Source: Anisus vortex (lineage: Eukaryota; Mollusca; Gastropoda; Planorbidae). Taken from it: 64,000 nt of DNA. A program made the position numbers and the translations under genes. The stretch is from positions 25,709,612 through 25,773,611 of the forward strand of contig OX421497.1 of the NCBI GenBank assembly GCA_949126835.1, read 5' to 3'. The notes beneath the pieces were generated by a model. It was not told where the DNA came from. It worked only from the letters and a program-made list of their open reading frames with translations, and did not search any database. Each line of letters begins with the position of its first letter. The first letter of the stretch is position 1. This document shows, one piece after another, positions 47,501 to 59,345 of the stretch.

Positions 47501-50500
47501 AAATTTAGGATCTATTTTTTATTTATTATTTCTCCAGAGACACTTACAAATATAGACCTATGAGCCTTACAGGCTTACAGTTCTCCCTGTTAGCTTAGTA
47601 GCCTAGGCCTACATACTCTATGTCGCTGCATACTAGTATGGCAGTTAAAGCTAGTTAGTCGATCCTTTTACACTTTAATGATTTCCTGTGCGGTAGCCAA
47701 GAGGGGAGATTGAAGGTATCATAATTGTAGACAAATGTATTGAAAATTTAAACACACATTTTTTTAGTCATTTAACAAAATGTATTTTAGGAAGAGTCTG
47801 TACAAAAAAAATATTTGTTAACTATATTGCCACAGCAGATCTAACCTTACATTTGACTACACAACATACATTACTAGTGAATAAGCTTATTTACAACTGA
47901 CAAGAGTAACACCAATAGTTAAATCACTAAACCTAAAAATACTAGAGGACATACATTATAATCAATCAACAGTTAGAGTCACTTTTCCCATTTTACACAT
48001 CTTTGTAATATTTTTTGCAAGATCAATAGGCCTGCTGAAGCGGAGGAACAACTACAATAATTTAAACTAAGAACTATGTACTTGATTAAAGTATTTTTGT
48101 AATAGATCTGTAAGGCTGTGATTGAAATGATTACTCTAATGGTAAATGTTACTTTTTATGATAGTTTCACAAAATGGTCCACAGACCTTTTAAAAAGATT
48201 CCTGATTTTTCAAACGCATGTAATAAAAATAAATCAACGGCTGGTCCAGCGGTTAGTTCACCGGACTGTCAACCAAAAACCAACCGACACGTCGAGGGTT
48301 CTATCCCTGCAACCGACGGATCCCTGTCGCCCTGCAGGAGTTTTGGGCCTAGTGGACGTAATAATCTTCTATCTAGAAGGAACGTCTGTAAACTTAAAAG
48401 ATATGATCAGTGTTAGAAAAAAAAAGTGGGGCGGGGGTGGGGGCCCAGAAAAGATATCGTACCGGCATCTTTTTTTTCTCTCGAGGGCCCTGGTCAGTAA
48501 TATTTGTTATATTACAAAACATTACTTGTTTAGCATCACTATTGAATCAAATTTAGAATCTTTATTTTAATGAAGGTAGATAATTAGCTACTTTTATTAC
48601 CGCTAATATTTTTAATATTATGTTTTTTTATTTTAATTTTATAAAAGACGAAATGGTCTACAAATTAAAACTTTATAATGACCAACCTGTCAAAAAGTAG
48701 TTGAAAATTGTATAAATATTACAATATGACTAATATAATAGATGCAAATTTTTTTTTAACATTACATTAACTACCCAGTTTGTATGATTACCTTGTATCA
48801 CTGCCGCTAACCTTCGCTCTGCAAAGAAACTCATTCACTGTAAGATAACAACATCTCAGTCTAACTGAGAACAAAATATAATGAATATTATCATTTGATC
48901 GATATGTATGTATCTTGACAACCAAATGATAACCCTTACAAAATAGTTACAATACATGTAAAAGCTTGCTAGGCCTAATATAATTTTGTATTATGTATAA
49001 ATGCTAATAAAAAGGATGATAATCACATACACATTATTATTTTAAAATTAAATATATAACGCTTTAACGATTTTCTCTATAGAGTTCCTTTGCTTTTGGC
49101 CTTTGTCTAGCTACGGATTTAAATCACCTATTTGTCTTATAAGAAAACAAGTATAATAGAGCAGGTTGACTTTTAGGCTGTTGGCACGCTGAATGATTTA
49201 GAAATCCTAGTTTGGCACACCATTACCAAAAGGTTGCCGACCCCTGCTAGAGCGTGACCTTCGTTTCGTATTAAATTAAATTAAACTAAAATTAACTAGA
49301 TCTAACAAGGTTCATTAATCATATTATAACAAATTAAATTGTTGAAATGCAATAAAAAAAAAAGAAACAGTATAAATTATGCTACATGGCTTGTTAAAAT
49401 TATTCAATTATTTTTTCCTTAAAAGGCCCTTTTTTTTTCGAAAATGGTAGTAGGCCCCCACTTGCCCTGGCTACGCTACTGATCTTCGTATCTCTCAATT
49501 TTAATCTATCTTTTTTTTTGTCTGTCAAGACTAGCTTTCCAATTATCTGTAACTATTCTATCTATGTATCTACTTATCTTACTTTCTTACTTTCTATCAG
49601 TTTTGTGTCTGCCTATCTTATTTTTTTTTCTGTTCTCGTGTCTGTTATTCAGTAATTATATTCACATTTCAAAAAGTCAAAAATGTGATAATCCCACCCA
49701 ACTAAGAATTGATGCAGTGACATTAAATCCTCCAATTTTCCGATCTTACGATGCAGTGCATAAAAAGACCATTAGTAAACCTAACTAGCTCTCACGAGCT
49801 AATCAAATACATTTAATTTCCATTCAATATATTGTTGAATTTGAATTTCTTTTTGCTGGAAATATTTATCTCCTCGTCTGCCGTTGATTAACATTTTGCA
49901 AGTAATAGTTATTTGCTTTGAATATCAGTGGCTGAATATCCAGGGTTCGAATATTGATGAAGTCTAGGATTTGTTCCCAAGGCTGGAAGTTAGCCCTGGA
50001 CTACCTATCTCTCATGGGTACATGTAAGTAGTTGGGATAAATAAGGTGTCGAGCGTTGTGCTGGCCATGGCTAGAGAAACCTATGAACTCTGCTTCCCTT
50101 AACCTAAGGGTCGAATAGGTCTGCAAAGGTTACTTACTAAATGAAAATAAGAACATAAAACTACAGCCTTGACTTGTAAGTTTATTAGTTGTCAAACATG
50201 TTTATATTGAATTCATAAACTATAGAGCTATGTATTAATATGTATCCTACATAACTTGTTTTCATTGTTATCATTGAAGAACATGTCAGAACGTTTTTAT
50301 ATTGTTAACACTGAGTAAACAGAGCCTTAAAATGTATGTACATATTTTAAATAGTAGATTGTTAACACACACAAACCTAAAAAAAAAATACACATAGTAA
50401 CCTTCATTCTATGTGATTTATTACACCGAAACGTCAATAAGGAAAATTTGAAATCGTAAAAAAAAATCGTGCTTTATTTTTTATGCTTGTAAAAGATTTA

Positions 50501-52179
50501 TAGCCCATTGATAAATATAGTCTGTTATCAAGCTTACGTAGCCTACACAGCTCGGTACACCATTGTGCATAAATAAACAAAATCTCAAGAGTTTCTTTAA
50601 AACTTATACAATAAAAAAAGTGAGATTTTTATGTTTTAATGCGATAAAGAAAGAATCGAGCTGCTTTGTACATTTTAAACCTGTCAATATTATATTCCAT
50701 AAGTCATGATAAGTCCCATAAGGCCCATAAGCAACAAAAAAAAAAAGATCTTAGACACATCATTTTATATAAATTTGTATATCGTATTTAGCATAATATT
50801 ATTTAATGTATATGTAGAACTATATTATAAAAGCAATATTTTCTACACTATATTCACCCCTACTTAAATTTTCAGTAATATTTTCTTGACATATTATTTT
50901 GCTCAGAACTATAGTCTACAATAAATGTAAAAACATGTTTCTTCCTCTTTAAGCTTTGGCTTCCGTATCTATGGTAAACGTCGTCAAGCGATCAATGATG
51001 ACATCAGGCGGAGCTCTCCTGTCCCCGAGGTTAAAGAGATGGGATTATCAAACAGACGGCTGTCACTGCAGTGTGAGTCTACGTCTCACAATTCACATTT
51101 TTCTGGTTTAAAAAGGAACATACTTCTTTCTCTTGTTTTTTTTTTTGTTGTTGTTTACGAATTTTGTCAAGAGAAAACTAGAGTCTACATCGAAGGAAGC
51201 TTTTCCACAACTTTCTTCTTGTTTGTTACACAGTTCTTTTTACAATTATTGTAACTCGTAAAATACTAACTTATATTTTCTAGCTTGGAAGTAGCATAAA
51301 ACATATGAATATGAGTATCCCAACAATGTATGAGACTATTGATATCTACTCTCAAATTCATATGTTTTATGCTACTTATAGGCTAGTGACTTCTATATGG
51401 GGCACGTTGGTCGCGCGTTCGACTTACGATCCGAAGGTTCTGGGTTCGAATCCTGGTGGAGGCTAGGATTTTTTCCCAGGACTTGAGGGTGCCCCTTACC
51501 CTACACCAGCTCTGATGGGTACCTGACATTAGTTGGGGTATGCAGTGGCCACAGAAACTGGTGAACGCTGCTTCACCGGCCCTATGATCAGTTTGATCTG
51601 ACGGATAGCCTACTTTACTTTAGTGATGTAGTGAGATTCAACCGGGTACAAATAGACAAAATAACTCGCTTAAAATTAAAATTCTGATTAATTTTTTGTA
51701 TCGATCTTTGTCTTTGGTTGTTTCCCTTGAGTAATACTTTGACTACTCAACAATTTAATGGTAGTTTTTGTTTACATTAGGAGCTACAATACGCCATGTC
51801 ACCTACCCTACAACGAATCTACTGCTTGATAAAAAAAACTATGTACCCCGATTCCGTTACCCCCTCCCCTTCCCTTCTTTCTGTTCTGTGGCACATCTTA
51901 TGTGAAGGAATCCATGAGTCTGAAAAATGAAACCAGTTTAAACCTGAATCTACAGCCGCTAGATGATTGTTCTCATCCCCAACACTAAGCCTATTGATTT
52001 CTCACATAACATGGCTAAGTCCCAGGCCACGAATGAGTTTTTCTTCAAAGTTTCTTTTCTTCTGTCGACAGGGTTTCAGAATTGAGTGCCCAGGAGATTT
52101 ATTTTGCAAAAGAAAAAAGAGATCACCACACTGGTCGTGTCAAATTTACTGTTGTGGCAGAAGATGTGTGCGAAAATAG
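43962..52179 (+). CDS. Secreted cysteine-rich peptide precursor, paralogue 1
   Basis: Coding exons are 43962-44022, 50954-51072 and 52072-52179, with GT-AG borders in phases 1 and 0; they give 95 residues. Exon 1 encodes a hydrophobic signal peptide (YLMITLVLLYGV core). Exon 2 encodes a propeptide with two dibasic KR sites, the second at residues 49-50 a likely furin-type cleavage site, and the first two cysteines. Exon 3 encodes the remaining six. The mature domain would have eight cysteines spaced C-x-C-x6-C-x5-C-x10-C-x3-CC-x3-C, a basic loop after the fourth, and a basic C-terminus. I do not recognise the framework. An antimicrobial defensin-like peptide or a toxin-like ligand are both possible. 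Intron 1 is 6.9 kb because of a hAT insertion. No breaks are seen in the coding sequence. Confidence 0.82.
44113..44290 (+). repeat. Three-copy tandem repeat in intron 1
   Basis: Units of about 60 bp containing ATCTATCTATTTAACCAAGT and AGTATGTAGCCTATTT. Copy 2 has one such unit followed by a (TCTA)n run, so the triplication arose after the segmental duplication. Confidence 0.85.
45478..47434. mobile_element. Nested hAT remnant
   Basis: GGGGTCGGCAACC at 45478 faces GGTTGTCAACCCC at 47422, with GGCACGC-rich subterminal sequence as in the 42202-42377 MITE. A second right end, GGTTGCCGACCCCTG, is at 49235-49249, so the left end may pair with either. No clean target duplication found. Confidence 0.55.
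46480..46735 (+). mobile_element. CR1-like LINE 3' end
   Basis: One frame encodes YKYSFFPSGIWAWIELPE and a following SNLTSFKTL block with a stop, which is the usual C-terminus of CR1/jockey-type ORF2 proteins. The 3' UTR ends TAGAAGGAGCGTCTGTAATG plus a (GATAA)n tail. It is 5'-truncated. Confidence 0.8.
48238..48415 (+). mobile_element. tRNA-derived SINE, family 2
   Basis: Head GGCTGGTCCAGCGGTTAG resembles a tRNA A-box region, and GGGTTCTATCCC a B box. The tail, ATCTAGAAGGAACGTCTGTAA, closely follows the 3' end of the LINE at 46480-46735. Confidence 0.8.
49920..50130 (+). mobile_element. Old SINE family 1 copy shared by both duplicates
   Basis: GGGTTCGAATATTGATGAAG, TTCCCAAGGCTGG and GTTGTGCTGGCCATGG mark a diverged family 1 copy. 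The same insertion, partly deleted, is at 56230-56385, so it predates the segmental duplication. Confidence 0.8.
51289..51377. repeat. 22-bp perfect inverted repeat in intron 2
   Basis: AAGTAGCATAAAACATATGA plus AT at 51289-51310 is exactly inverted at 51356-51377, with a 45-bp loop. Copy 2 does not have the right arm. It lies directly beside the SINE at 51399. Confidence 0.9.
51399..51622 (+). mobile_element. SINE family 1 in intron 2, copy 1 only
   Basis: Well-preserved head GGGGCACGTTGGTCGCGCG and B box GGGTTCGAATCCTGG, the family body, and a tail reading GATCAGTTTGATCTGACGG. It is absent at the matching place in copy 2 (about 58180), so it is a young insertion. Confidence 0.88.
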
Positions 52180-52184
52180 AAAAT

Positions 52185-52190
52185 AATAAA
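52185..52190 (+). terminator. Poly(A) signal of peptide gene 1
   Basis: AATAAA six bases after the stop codon, conserved in copy 2. The 3' UTR would be very short. Confidence 0.6.
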
Positions 52191-55141
52191 ACAAATTTAA
52201 GTTGACTATAACCTCATGAATATTTTATTTTAAATGTTTACTTATGTGTTCATGTTGTCGTTTCATTGTCACACAGATGTTAGTCAAACTGTAATAACAT
52301 TTTGTTAAATGGCCCAAAATGTTAGTATTAGATCTAATATACACGACTTATATCGACTATTAAAAAAAAACTGTAATAGAAAAACACTTACAAAAAAAAA
52401 AAAGAAAGATTTATATTCTATAATTAAAATGAAAAGGGAGACCATAAAAAGATTTAGAATTAAATTTTTTACATATTTGTTATGGAGATATGTTGAATCT
52501 GTAGTCCTATTAATTGTCAAATTAGAAATAAGATAATGGAAAATAGACAGTTTATTTTCCGTATTTGCATATTCATGCACGTTAAACCATGTTATAGAGC
52601 TGTTCATTGTTGTAACGATTTAGTTTATGATGGACCGAGGTCAGGCAGCAATATTGTATATCTCAGATAGATTAGTTTATGGCTGTTATTTTATATAAAG
52701 CCCCGGGGCCGTAGTGTACTTTGACATACTGTATATAGTTTTACAAACATTTATTTTAAATTTTCACGGTGAACATATTAGTTTTGGAAGCCTTAAAATA
52801 ATTGTTTTAATGACAAGATTACGCTTTACTCGTTTTATTTAAATCTCCTTAAGTATAGATAATGAGCTTTATTGATTTTGAATAAGGAACTCTATCTTCA
52901 CTCTTCATGTTTTAAATTAAGCTTTTTACATTTTATCAATTTCTACTAAACAAACAAACGTAGCTAGACAATCAGTTCTTCATGTCATACATTCTGCAAA
53001 ATTCAATAAAGTTTTCGTATTTAGCATACAGACAATGACATTATCCACATAAAATTGCTCAAATGGTAGGCTACTTAAACTATGGAATTTTCAAAATAAA
53101 ATTAAATATAGGGATGTTTTACAGCCATAGTAATAAACTAGTGCACATTTTGATTCTAGAAAAAAAACAAACCAATATTTTCGGTAATAATATCAAAACG
53201 ACTAAACACACTTTGAGTGTTCTGTTTTAGGCACGTGCACGAACCGCCTGTTAGGTCACAATACGGCTCGTTAATCCTTTAAATATGACTTCCACGGAGC
53301 TCATAAGGACATTTTTGTTTTTTAATTCATTATATTAATAATTTAAATAATGTTTAGCCCGTCTACATGTATTAAATTATTTAAACGACCCAATAACTAA
53401 AAAATATTCCCAACCATTATTCTATATCAAGTGATTAGCTTAATCTATTTTATTCCCGTGAATCAAATATCAATTGAAAAACAATCAAACAAATAAATAA
53501 AAGTACCAGATACATTTTTCTTTTCTGTTATCGTTTCATCGTTGTGTGATCGCTATGGCAACAAATTTCTTAAATCTTGTCAGCAAGAGGGAAAATCAAT
53601 CAAAGCTGATAATGGAGGACAAGGGAGGGGGGCATCTTATTGTAGTGAAACAATTGTCATAAATGCAGTATAGACTCACACCTTCCCTTTACCCCACTTT
53701 ACCAAAACCATATCTTAAATAAAATGTTAATCCTATAATTGAGTTCAGAGCAGCAGCTGTTGTGAACATTAAAAAAAAAAGTCTGAACCAAGGAGGAAAA
53801 AGGGAGGGAAAGGGGTAAGAAGTAGCGGTGAAGAAACGTCATCGTGTTATCAGTTTATGGTATGGTTGATATGATAACTGTACTCTTGTTTCCCAATACT
53901 TCATACGAACCGGAAATCAACTCAGCAGTTGTGCAGAGGCGTAGAATGGGTTCTATTGGAAAGAAAGTATTTGAGAAATACTATAATTGACAGGAGAAAA
54001 ATGCTAACGTGGGCATCGAAGGCTAGGATGGGGATCATCCCACAAGCGCATGGAATTGTATAAAGTATTAAATAGCACTAGTATATAACAACACTACATA
54101 TATTTTTCCCCCCGCCCCTTCCCCTCCAACTAGAAACCTTTTATGATCATATGCCTGCACCCATCCTAATTACAGGTTTTGTTAGCGCCCACGACTCAGT
54201 GGAATGTTCAGGCACTTGTCCGATATCTTGCAAGGCATTATTATCTCAGGAAACTCCTTCAATTTCCATGAGTGGCTTCAAACTTCTGATGTTCACTGGG
54301 TTAGTATTCCTTACATTCAACCTTGACCTATTTACCCTCTCCCCTCTCGTTTTAATGTGTTTGTTTTAAGACAACGAACCATTACAATATATTCATGTCT
54401 TTAATTAAACCATACGGATAATAAAATATCACTTTCGTGTCATTTCTTTTGTTTGGTCTAAAGGGCTGGCCGAATTAACTTTGCCACAATCGATAGTAGG
54501 TACCTACCATCAGAGCCAGACACCTGGAATTTTAAGAATGGGAAAGGGGATGCTGTTGCATTCAACGAACTGTAGTAAAATCAACCGAATCCGAATAAAA
54601 ATAATCTTATTTATTTATTCTACCCTTCTATATTTTGCATTACAATGGCAGAGTTAGCTGGGCTCCCTTCTCTTTCGCCCCAACTGGCCTAATTGTAAGT
54701 AGACTTCAGTTCAATTTAAACTATAGTTATTGTTATTCTTTTAATTTTTTTCTTAAGGAACTCTGGATTACTGGCTTCTAGCTACTCCTCATCCCCCCTT
54801 ACCCCCTCCCGCATCTGCTGTGTTATCTTATTTCATCTCCCTCAACCATCTTTTCCCCCACTTGAACCATTTCTATATAATATAGTAGGTTATATCCCCC
54901 CCCCCCCCATCTCTTCCCCGTCTTCAATCACTCTTACACCTTCACCCTTCTCCCCGCCCTACCTAAACTCAACATTCCTCCTACTCCCACCACCCCACTA
55001 CATTTAACCCACCGCCACAATACTGCTCTCTCCATGTAAAATTTCACTATGTCAACAAAGTAACGACGTAATCTTTATTATGTCATAACGTTAAAAGGTG
55101 GGGGCGAGGTGGGAGAGGGAGTGAACATACCGTGTATGGCC

Positions 55142-55148
55142 TATATAA
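55142..55148 (+). promoter_or_regulatory. TATA box of cysteine-rich peptide gene 2
   Basis: TATATAA in the same context as at 43567. The non-coding first exon would end at 55296 (donor GTATGT), and the next exon starts at 55482. Confidence 0.65.
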
Positions 55149-55530
55149 TAAATTATTATATCACTCTGTCTTGAAAGGCAAGTAAATATATAATACATAG
55201 AAAGACAGGGGGGGGGGGGAACCTCAGAAGCTTTGAAGCAAACAAAACGATAAACACTGCGGACTTCTACCATTTATTTAAACATTCAAAGAAAAGGTAT
55301 GTTTCGGTATTTAGTTGACTTCGATATCTATTTCTGTCTTTGAACAAAAATGTGTCCCTTTTTTAATGGATTGTTTTAAATCTGATAACCTACCTTTATT
55401 TTTTATTTTTCTAGATTAGTAATGATTGGTATACATTATTTTTTTTTTTATTACCAGTGGGTCTACATTTCTTTTTTTCAGTCATCGACTGGTTTTCGAA
55501 CAAAAGACAAACAAACTTTACAAACTCAAA

Positions 55531-55758
55531 ATGTCGTCAGTGTACTTGATGATAACTTTAGTCTTGCTGTACGGTGTTACAATAGATCCAGGTAAGAGAT
55601 GATTTTACAGAGTTGAATTATAATATTACAAAGTGGTATAGATGATAATAGATATGCATCTAAACTAATCTATATATGTATCCATTTGGTTTATCTATCT
55701 ATCTATTTAACCAAGTAGCATGAAGTTATTTAACCCTTTATTTCCATCCATCATCAAT

Positions 55759-55795
<37 letters not shown>

Positions 55796-58700
55796 AATCT
55801 ATCCATTTCTACTTATCCATATATCTATGTATCTTCATATCTCTCTCAATTTTAACTATTTTTTTTTGTCTGTCAAGCCTAGTTTTCTAACCACCTGTAA
55901 CTATTCTATCAATGTATCTACTTGTCTTACTTTCTATCAGTTTTGCGTCTGCCTATCATATTTTTCTTTCTGTTCTCGTGTCTGTTATTCAGTAATAATA
56001 TTCACATTTGAAAAAATCAAAAGTAGCCAACAATGATAACCCCACCCCAGTAAATCGTCAAATTTTCCGATCTGACGATGCAGCGCATAAAAGGACAACT
56101 AGTAAACCTACCTAGCTCTGATGAGCTCATCGAATACATTTAATTTGTTGAATTTGAGTTTTATTGTTCTGTAAACATTTTTATCTCCTTGTCTGCCGTT
56201 GATAAACATTATGCAAATAATAGTTATTTGGTTTGAATGTCAGCGACTGAATATCCAGGGTTCAAATCCTGGTGAAGGCTAGTATTTGTTCCCAGGGCTG
56301 GAAGTAGGCCCTGGGACTACCTATCTCTCATGGGTACATGACAGTAGTTGGGGATAAAATAGGTCTGCAAAGGTTACTTACTAAATGAAAATTAGAACAT
56401 TAAACTACAGCCTTGGGTGGAAAGTTTATTAGTTGTCAAACATGTTTATATTGAATTCATACACTATAGCGCTATATTTATATGTATCCTACATAGCGTG
56501 TTTTCATTGTAGAACAAGTCAGAACGTTTTTATTTTGTTTACACTGAGTAAACATAGCTGTTAGTGCTTATAATATTTGTATTATTGGTAGCGTGGTAAT
56601 TCGTATAGGCAACATAACATTTTATTCAGATCCAACTCAGTCAACTGACATTTATTCAATTCAGCACTGTATACGTCGACTTGAGAAATGAACAAGTGAC
56701 AATTGTAGTTTCTACTTCAAATTTATTGAACAATATAAACACATATATATACAATAATATATTCTTTGATGATATAGAATGTAGGAATTGTAGGCACATA
56801 TGATATACTTTAATTAAACAATTTTACAATGGAGATATTAAATCAGTTCCCACTTTGGGGACACACAAAAACTCGCCTGGTCTAACAAAAACTTAATCTT
56901 TTATTATTGAAGATTTCCTAAAGTACATTGGGTGCACTGATCTATACAACTTTAATACGGTATACTAAATTATTAATGTAATAAAAATGCAAATGTCTTA
57001 ATATAATTATTTAATCAATTTACTCATTAATATCATTATTATTTTGGGAAAGGCAATATCAACCATAGCCTTATAATGTATGTACATATTGAAATAGTAG
57101 GTCGCAAACTCACAAAAACATAAAATAATACACATAGTAACCTTCATTCTTGATTCTATGTGATTTATTACACTGAAACTCTAAGTTATACGTCAATAAT
57201 GAAAATCAGAAATCGTAAAACAAAAACGCGCTTTATTTTTATATGCTTGTAAAAGATTTATAGCCCATTGATAAATAGTCTGTTATCAAGATGACGTACA
57301 TAGCTCGGTAGCCTACAACAGTGTGCATAATCACTGCATAAATAAACAAAATATCAAGAGTTTATTAAAAACTTATGTAATAAAGAAATATATAAAAAAT
57401 ATAACAAAAGTTTTTTTTAATGTTTTAATGCGATTAAGAATATTATTATTAAAGTTGCTTTGTACTTATTAGCCCTGTGAATATTATATTGTATATTCCA
57501 TAAGCAACACATAACCTAAATAATATCTTAGGCACATCATTTTATATAAATTTTATATCATATTTAGCATTATATTATTTATAATTTATAGGCTATATAT
57601 GCATACCTATTATAAAAACAATACTTTCTACACTCTATTCATTCATACTTAAATTTTCAATAATATTGCCTTGACATATTATTTTGCTCAGAACTATAGT
57701 CTACAATAAATGTAAAAAACATTTTGTGTTTTTTTTTCTTCCTCTTTAAGCTTTGGCTTCCGTATCTATGGTAAACGTCGTCAAGCGATCAATGATGACG
57801 TCAGGCGGAGCTCTCCGGTCCCCGAGGTTAAAGAGATGGGATTATCAAACAGACGGCTGTCACTGCAGTGTGAGTCTACGTCTCACAATTTACAAATCAC
57901 AATTCACAATTCACATTGTTTCTGGTTTAAAAAGGAACATAATTCTTTCGCTTGTTTTTTTTTTGTTGTTGTTTACGAATTTTGTCAAGAGAAAACTGGA
58001 GTCTACATCTAAGGAAGCTTTTCCATAACGTAGTTCTTGTTTGTGACTCAGTAATTTTTACAATTATTGTAACTCGTAAAATACTAACTTATAATTTCTA
58101 CCCTAAAAGAAACATAAACATAAATTATATGAGTAGCCTATCCCAACATTTTATGAGACTCGTGATATCTATACTCGAGAGATGTAGCGAGATTCTGCCG
58201 GGTTCAAATATAAAAAAAACTCTCTTGAAATTGTAATTCGGATTAATGTTTATATAGATCTAGCCTATAGCTATTTGATATTTACAAAACAACAACAACA
58301 ACAAAAACAAAAAAAACAAACAAACACAAAAACAAACTCTGTTTCATTTAGAATGAATCCTACAAAAATAAGAGCTTGTATCTTGGATTAATAACAGTAA
58401 CATTAACCATTTAATTAATGTCACGAATACACTAGGCTGACTCTTTGTTTCTAGTTGTTTCCCTTAAGTGCTTTGACTACTTAGCAATTTAATGGTAGTT
58501 TTGTTTACATTAGGAGCTCCATAAGCCATGTCACCTACCCTACAACGAATCTACTGCTTGATAAAAAAAAACTATGTACCCTGATTCCGTTATCCCCTCC
58601 CCATCCCTTCTTTTCTTTCTTAAGCTGTGGCACATCTTATGTGAAGGAATCCACGAGTCTGTAAAATGAAACCAGTTTAAACCTGAATCTACAGCCGCTA

Positions 58701-58918
58701 GATGATTGTTCTCGTCCCCCAACACTAAACATATTGATTTCTCACATAACATGGCTAAGACCCAGGCCACGAATGAGTTTTTTTTTCAGTTTCTCTTTTT
58801 CTGTCTACAGGGTTTCAGAATTGAGTGTCCAGGAGATTTATTTTGCCAACTAAAAAACAGATCACCACACTGGTCGTGTGAAATTTACTGTTGTGGCAGA
58901 AGATGTGTGCAAAAATAG
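55531..58918 (+). CDS. Secreted cysteine-rich peptide precursor, paralogue 2
   Basis: Coding exons are 55531-55591, 57751-57869 and 58811-58918, giving 95 residues with the same intron phases, signal peptide, dibasic propeptide end and eight-cysteine spacing as paralogue 1. Compared with paralogue 1 the signal and pro regions have three replacements (Pro/Ser, Thr/Pro, Leu/Arg). Exon 3 has five, at Lys/Gln, Arg/Leu, Lys/Asn, Gln/Glu and Arg/Gln. All five lower the net charge, so this peptide is about five units less basic. Only one synonymous difference is seen in exon 3. The coding sequence is intact. Its family is unrecognised, as for paralogue 1. Confidence 0.82.
56230..56385 (+). mobile_element. 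Old SINE family 1 copy, partner of 49920-50130
   Basis: CCAGGGTTCAAATCCTGGTG and CTCATGGGTACATGACAGTA. The middle-to-tail segment carrying the GTGCTGGCC motif has been deleted relative to copy 1. Confidence 0.75.
56559..57064. mobile_element. Probable solo LTR, copy 2 only
   Basis: A 506-bp insertion relative to copy 1, starting TGTTAGTGC and flanked by a 5-bp duplication ATAGC (56554-56558 and 57065-57069). The copy 1 empty site reads ACAGAGCC near 50320. Five-base duplications and a TG start fit an LTR retrotransposon; the 3' terminus lacks a clean CA, so this is tentative. Confidence 0.5.
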
Positions 58919-58923
58919 AAATT

Positions 58924-58929
58924 AATAAA
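58924..58929 (+). terminator. Poly(A) signal of peptide gene 2
   Basis: AATAAA five to six bases after the stop codon, matching copy 1. Confidence 0.6.
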
Positions 58930-59285
58930 ACAAATTTAAGTTGACTATAACCTCATGAATATTTTATTTTAAATGTTTACTTATGTGTTCATGTTGTCGT
59001 TTCATTGTCACAGCAGATGTTAGTCAAACTGTGATATCATTTTGTTTAATAGCCCAAAATGTTACTATTAATATACATGACTCATATCGACTATAAAAAA
59101 TCTATAACAGAAAAACACTTATAAAATGATTTAGCAGAGTTGTGTCAAATTAAGCACATAAAATGACAACATTAGAGATAAAAGTCTATGTGTGTTTAAT
59201 TGGCAATTATCGAATTGAAATGATCACATTAAATGGAGTAGAACAGCTAAAAGCTTAAAATGAAAACAGAAAACTTTCTAGAAGC

Positions 59286-59345
59286 GTAATAATTATTATT
59301 ATGATGATGGGTATTTATATAGCGCTCCCGTCAATGCTATTACAT
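59286..59345 (-). mobile_element. LINE 3' tail fragment
   Basis: Inverted, it reads GAGCGCTATATAAATACCC then a CATCATCATAAT run, the kind of 3' terminus seen after the CR1/L2-like relic at 3085-3812. Confidence 0.5.

Larger units (their letters stand above)
44574..49481. mobile_element. Large hAT element in intron 1 of peptide gene 1
   Basis: Ends CAGTGGCGTAGCCAGG and, inverted, CAGTAGCGTAGCCAGGG are bounded by a perfect 8-bp duplication ATCTTCGT at 44566-44573 and 49482-49489. Of its 4.9 kb, no transposase is recognisable. The interior holds other insertions: hAT relics, a CR1-like LINE 3' end and a SINE. The block is absent from copy 2, so it postdates the duplication. Confidence 0.92.
40395..52480 (+). 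repeat. Segmental duplication, copy 1
   Basis: Long collinear similarity to copy 2 (52480-59115) covers upstream DNA, all exons and introns, and the 3' flank. Markers include ATGTTATAGAGCTGTTCATT at 40523 and 52588, and GGGCTGGCCGAATTAACTTT at 42458 and 54463. Copy 1 is longer because of five insertions: 42202-42377, 42768-42840, 42957-43290, 44574-49481 and 51399-51622. Confidence 0.9.
52480..59115 (+). repeat. Segmental duplication, copy 2
   Basis: Direct tandem copy of 40395-52480 lacking copy 1's five insertions but with its own 506-bp insertion at 56559-57064. Its 3' flank (AAGTTGACTATAACCTCATG onward) matches 52200-52400, which fixes the unit boundaries. Confidence 0.9.
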
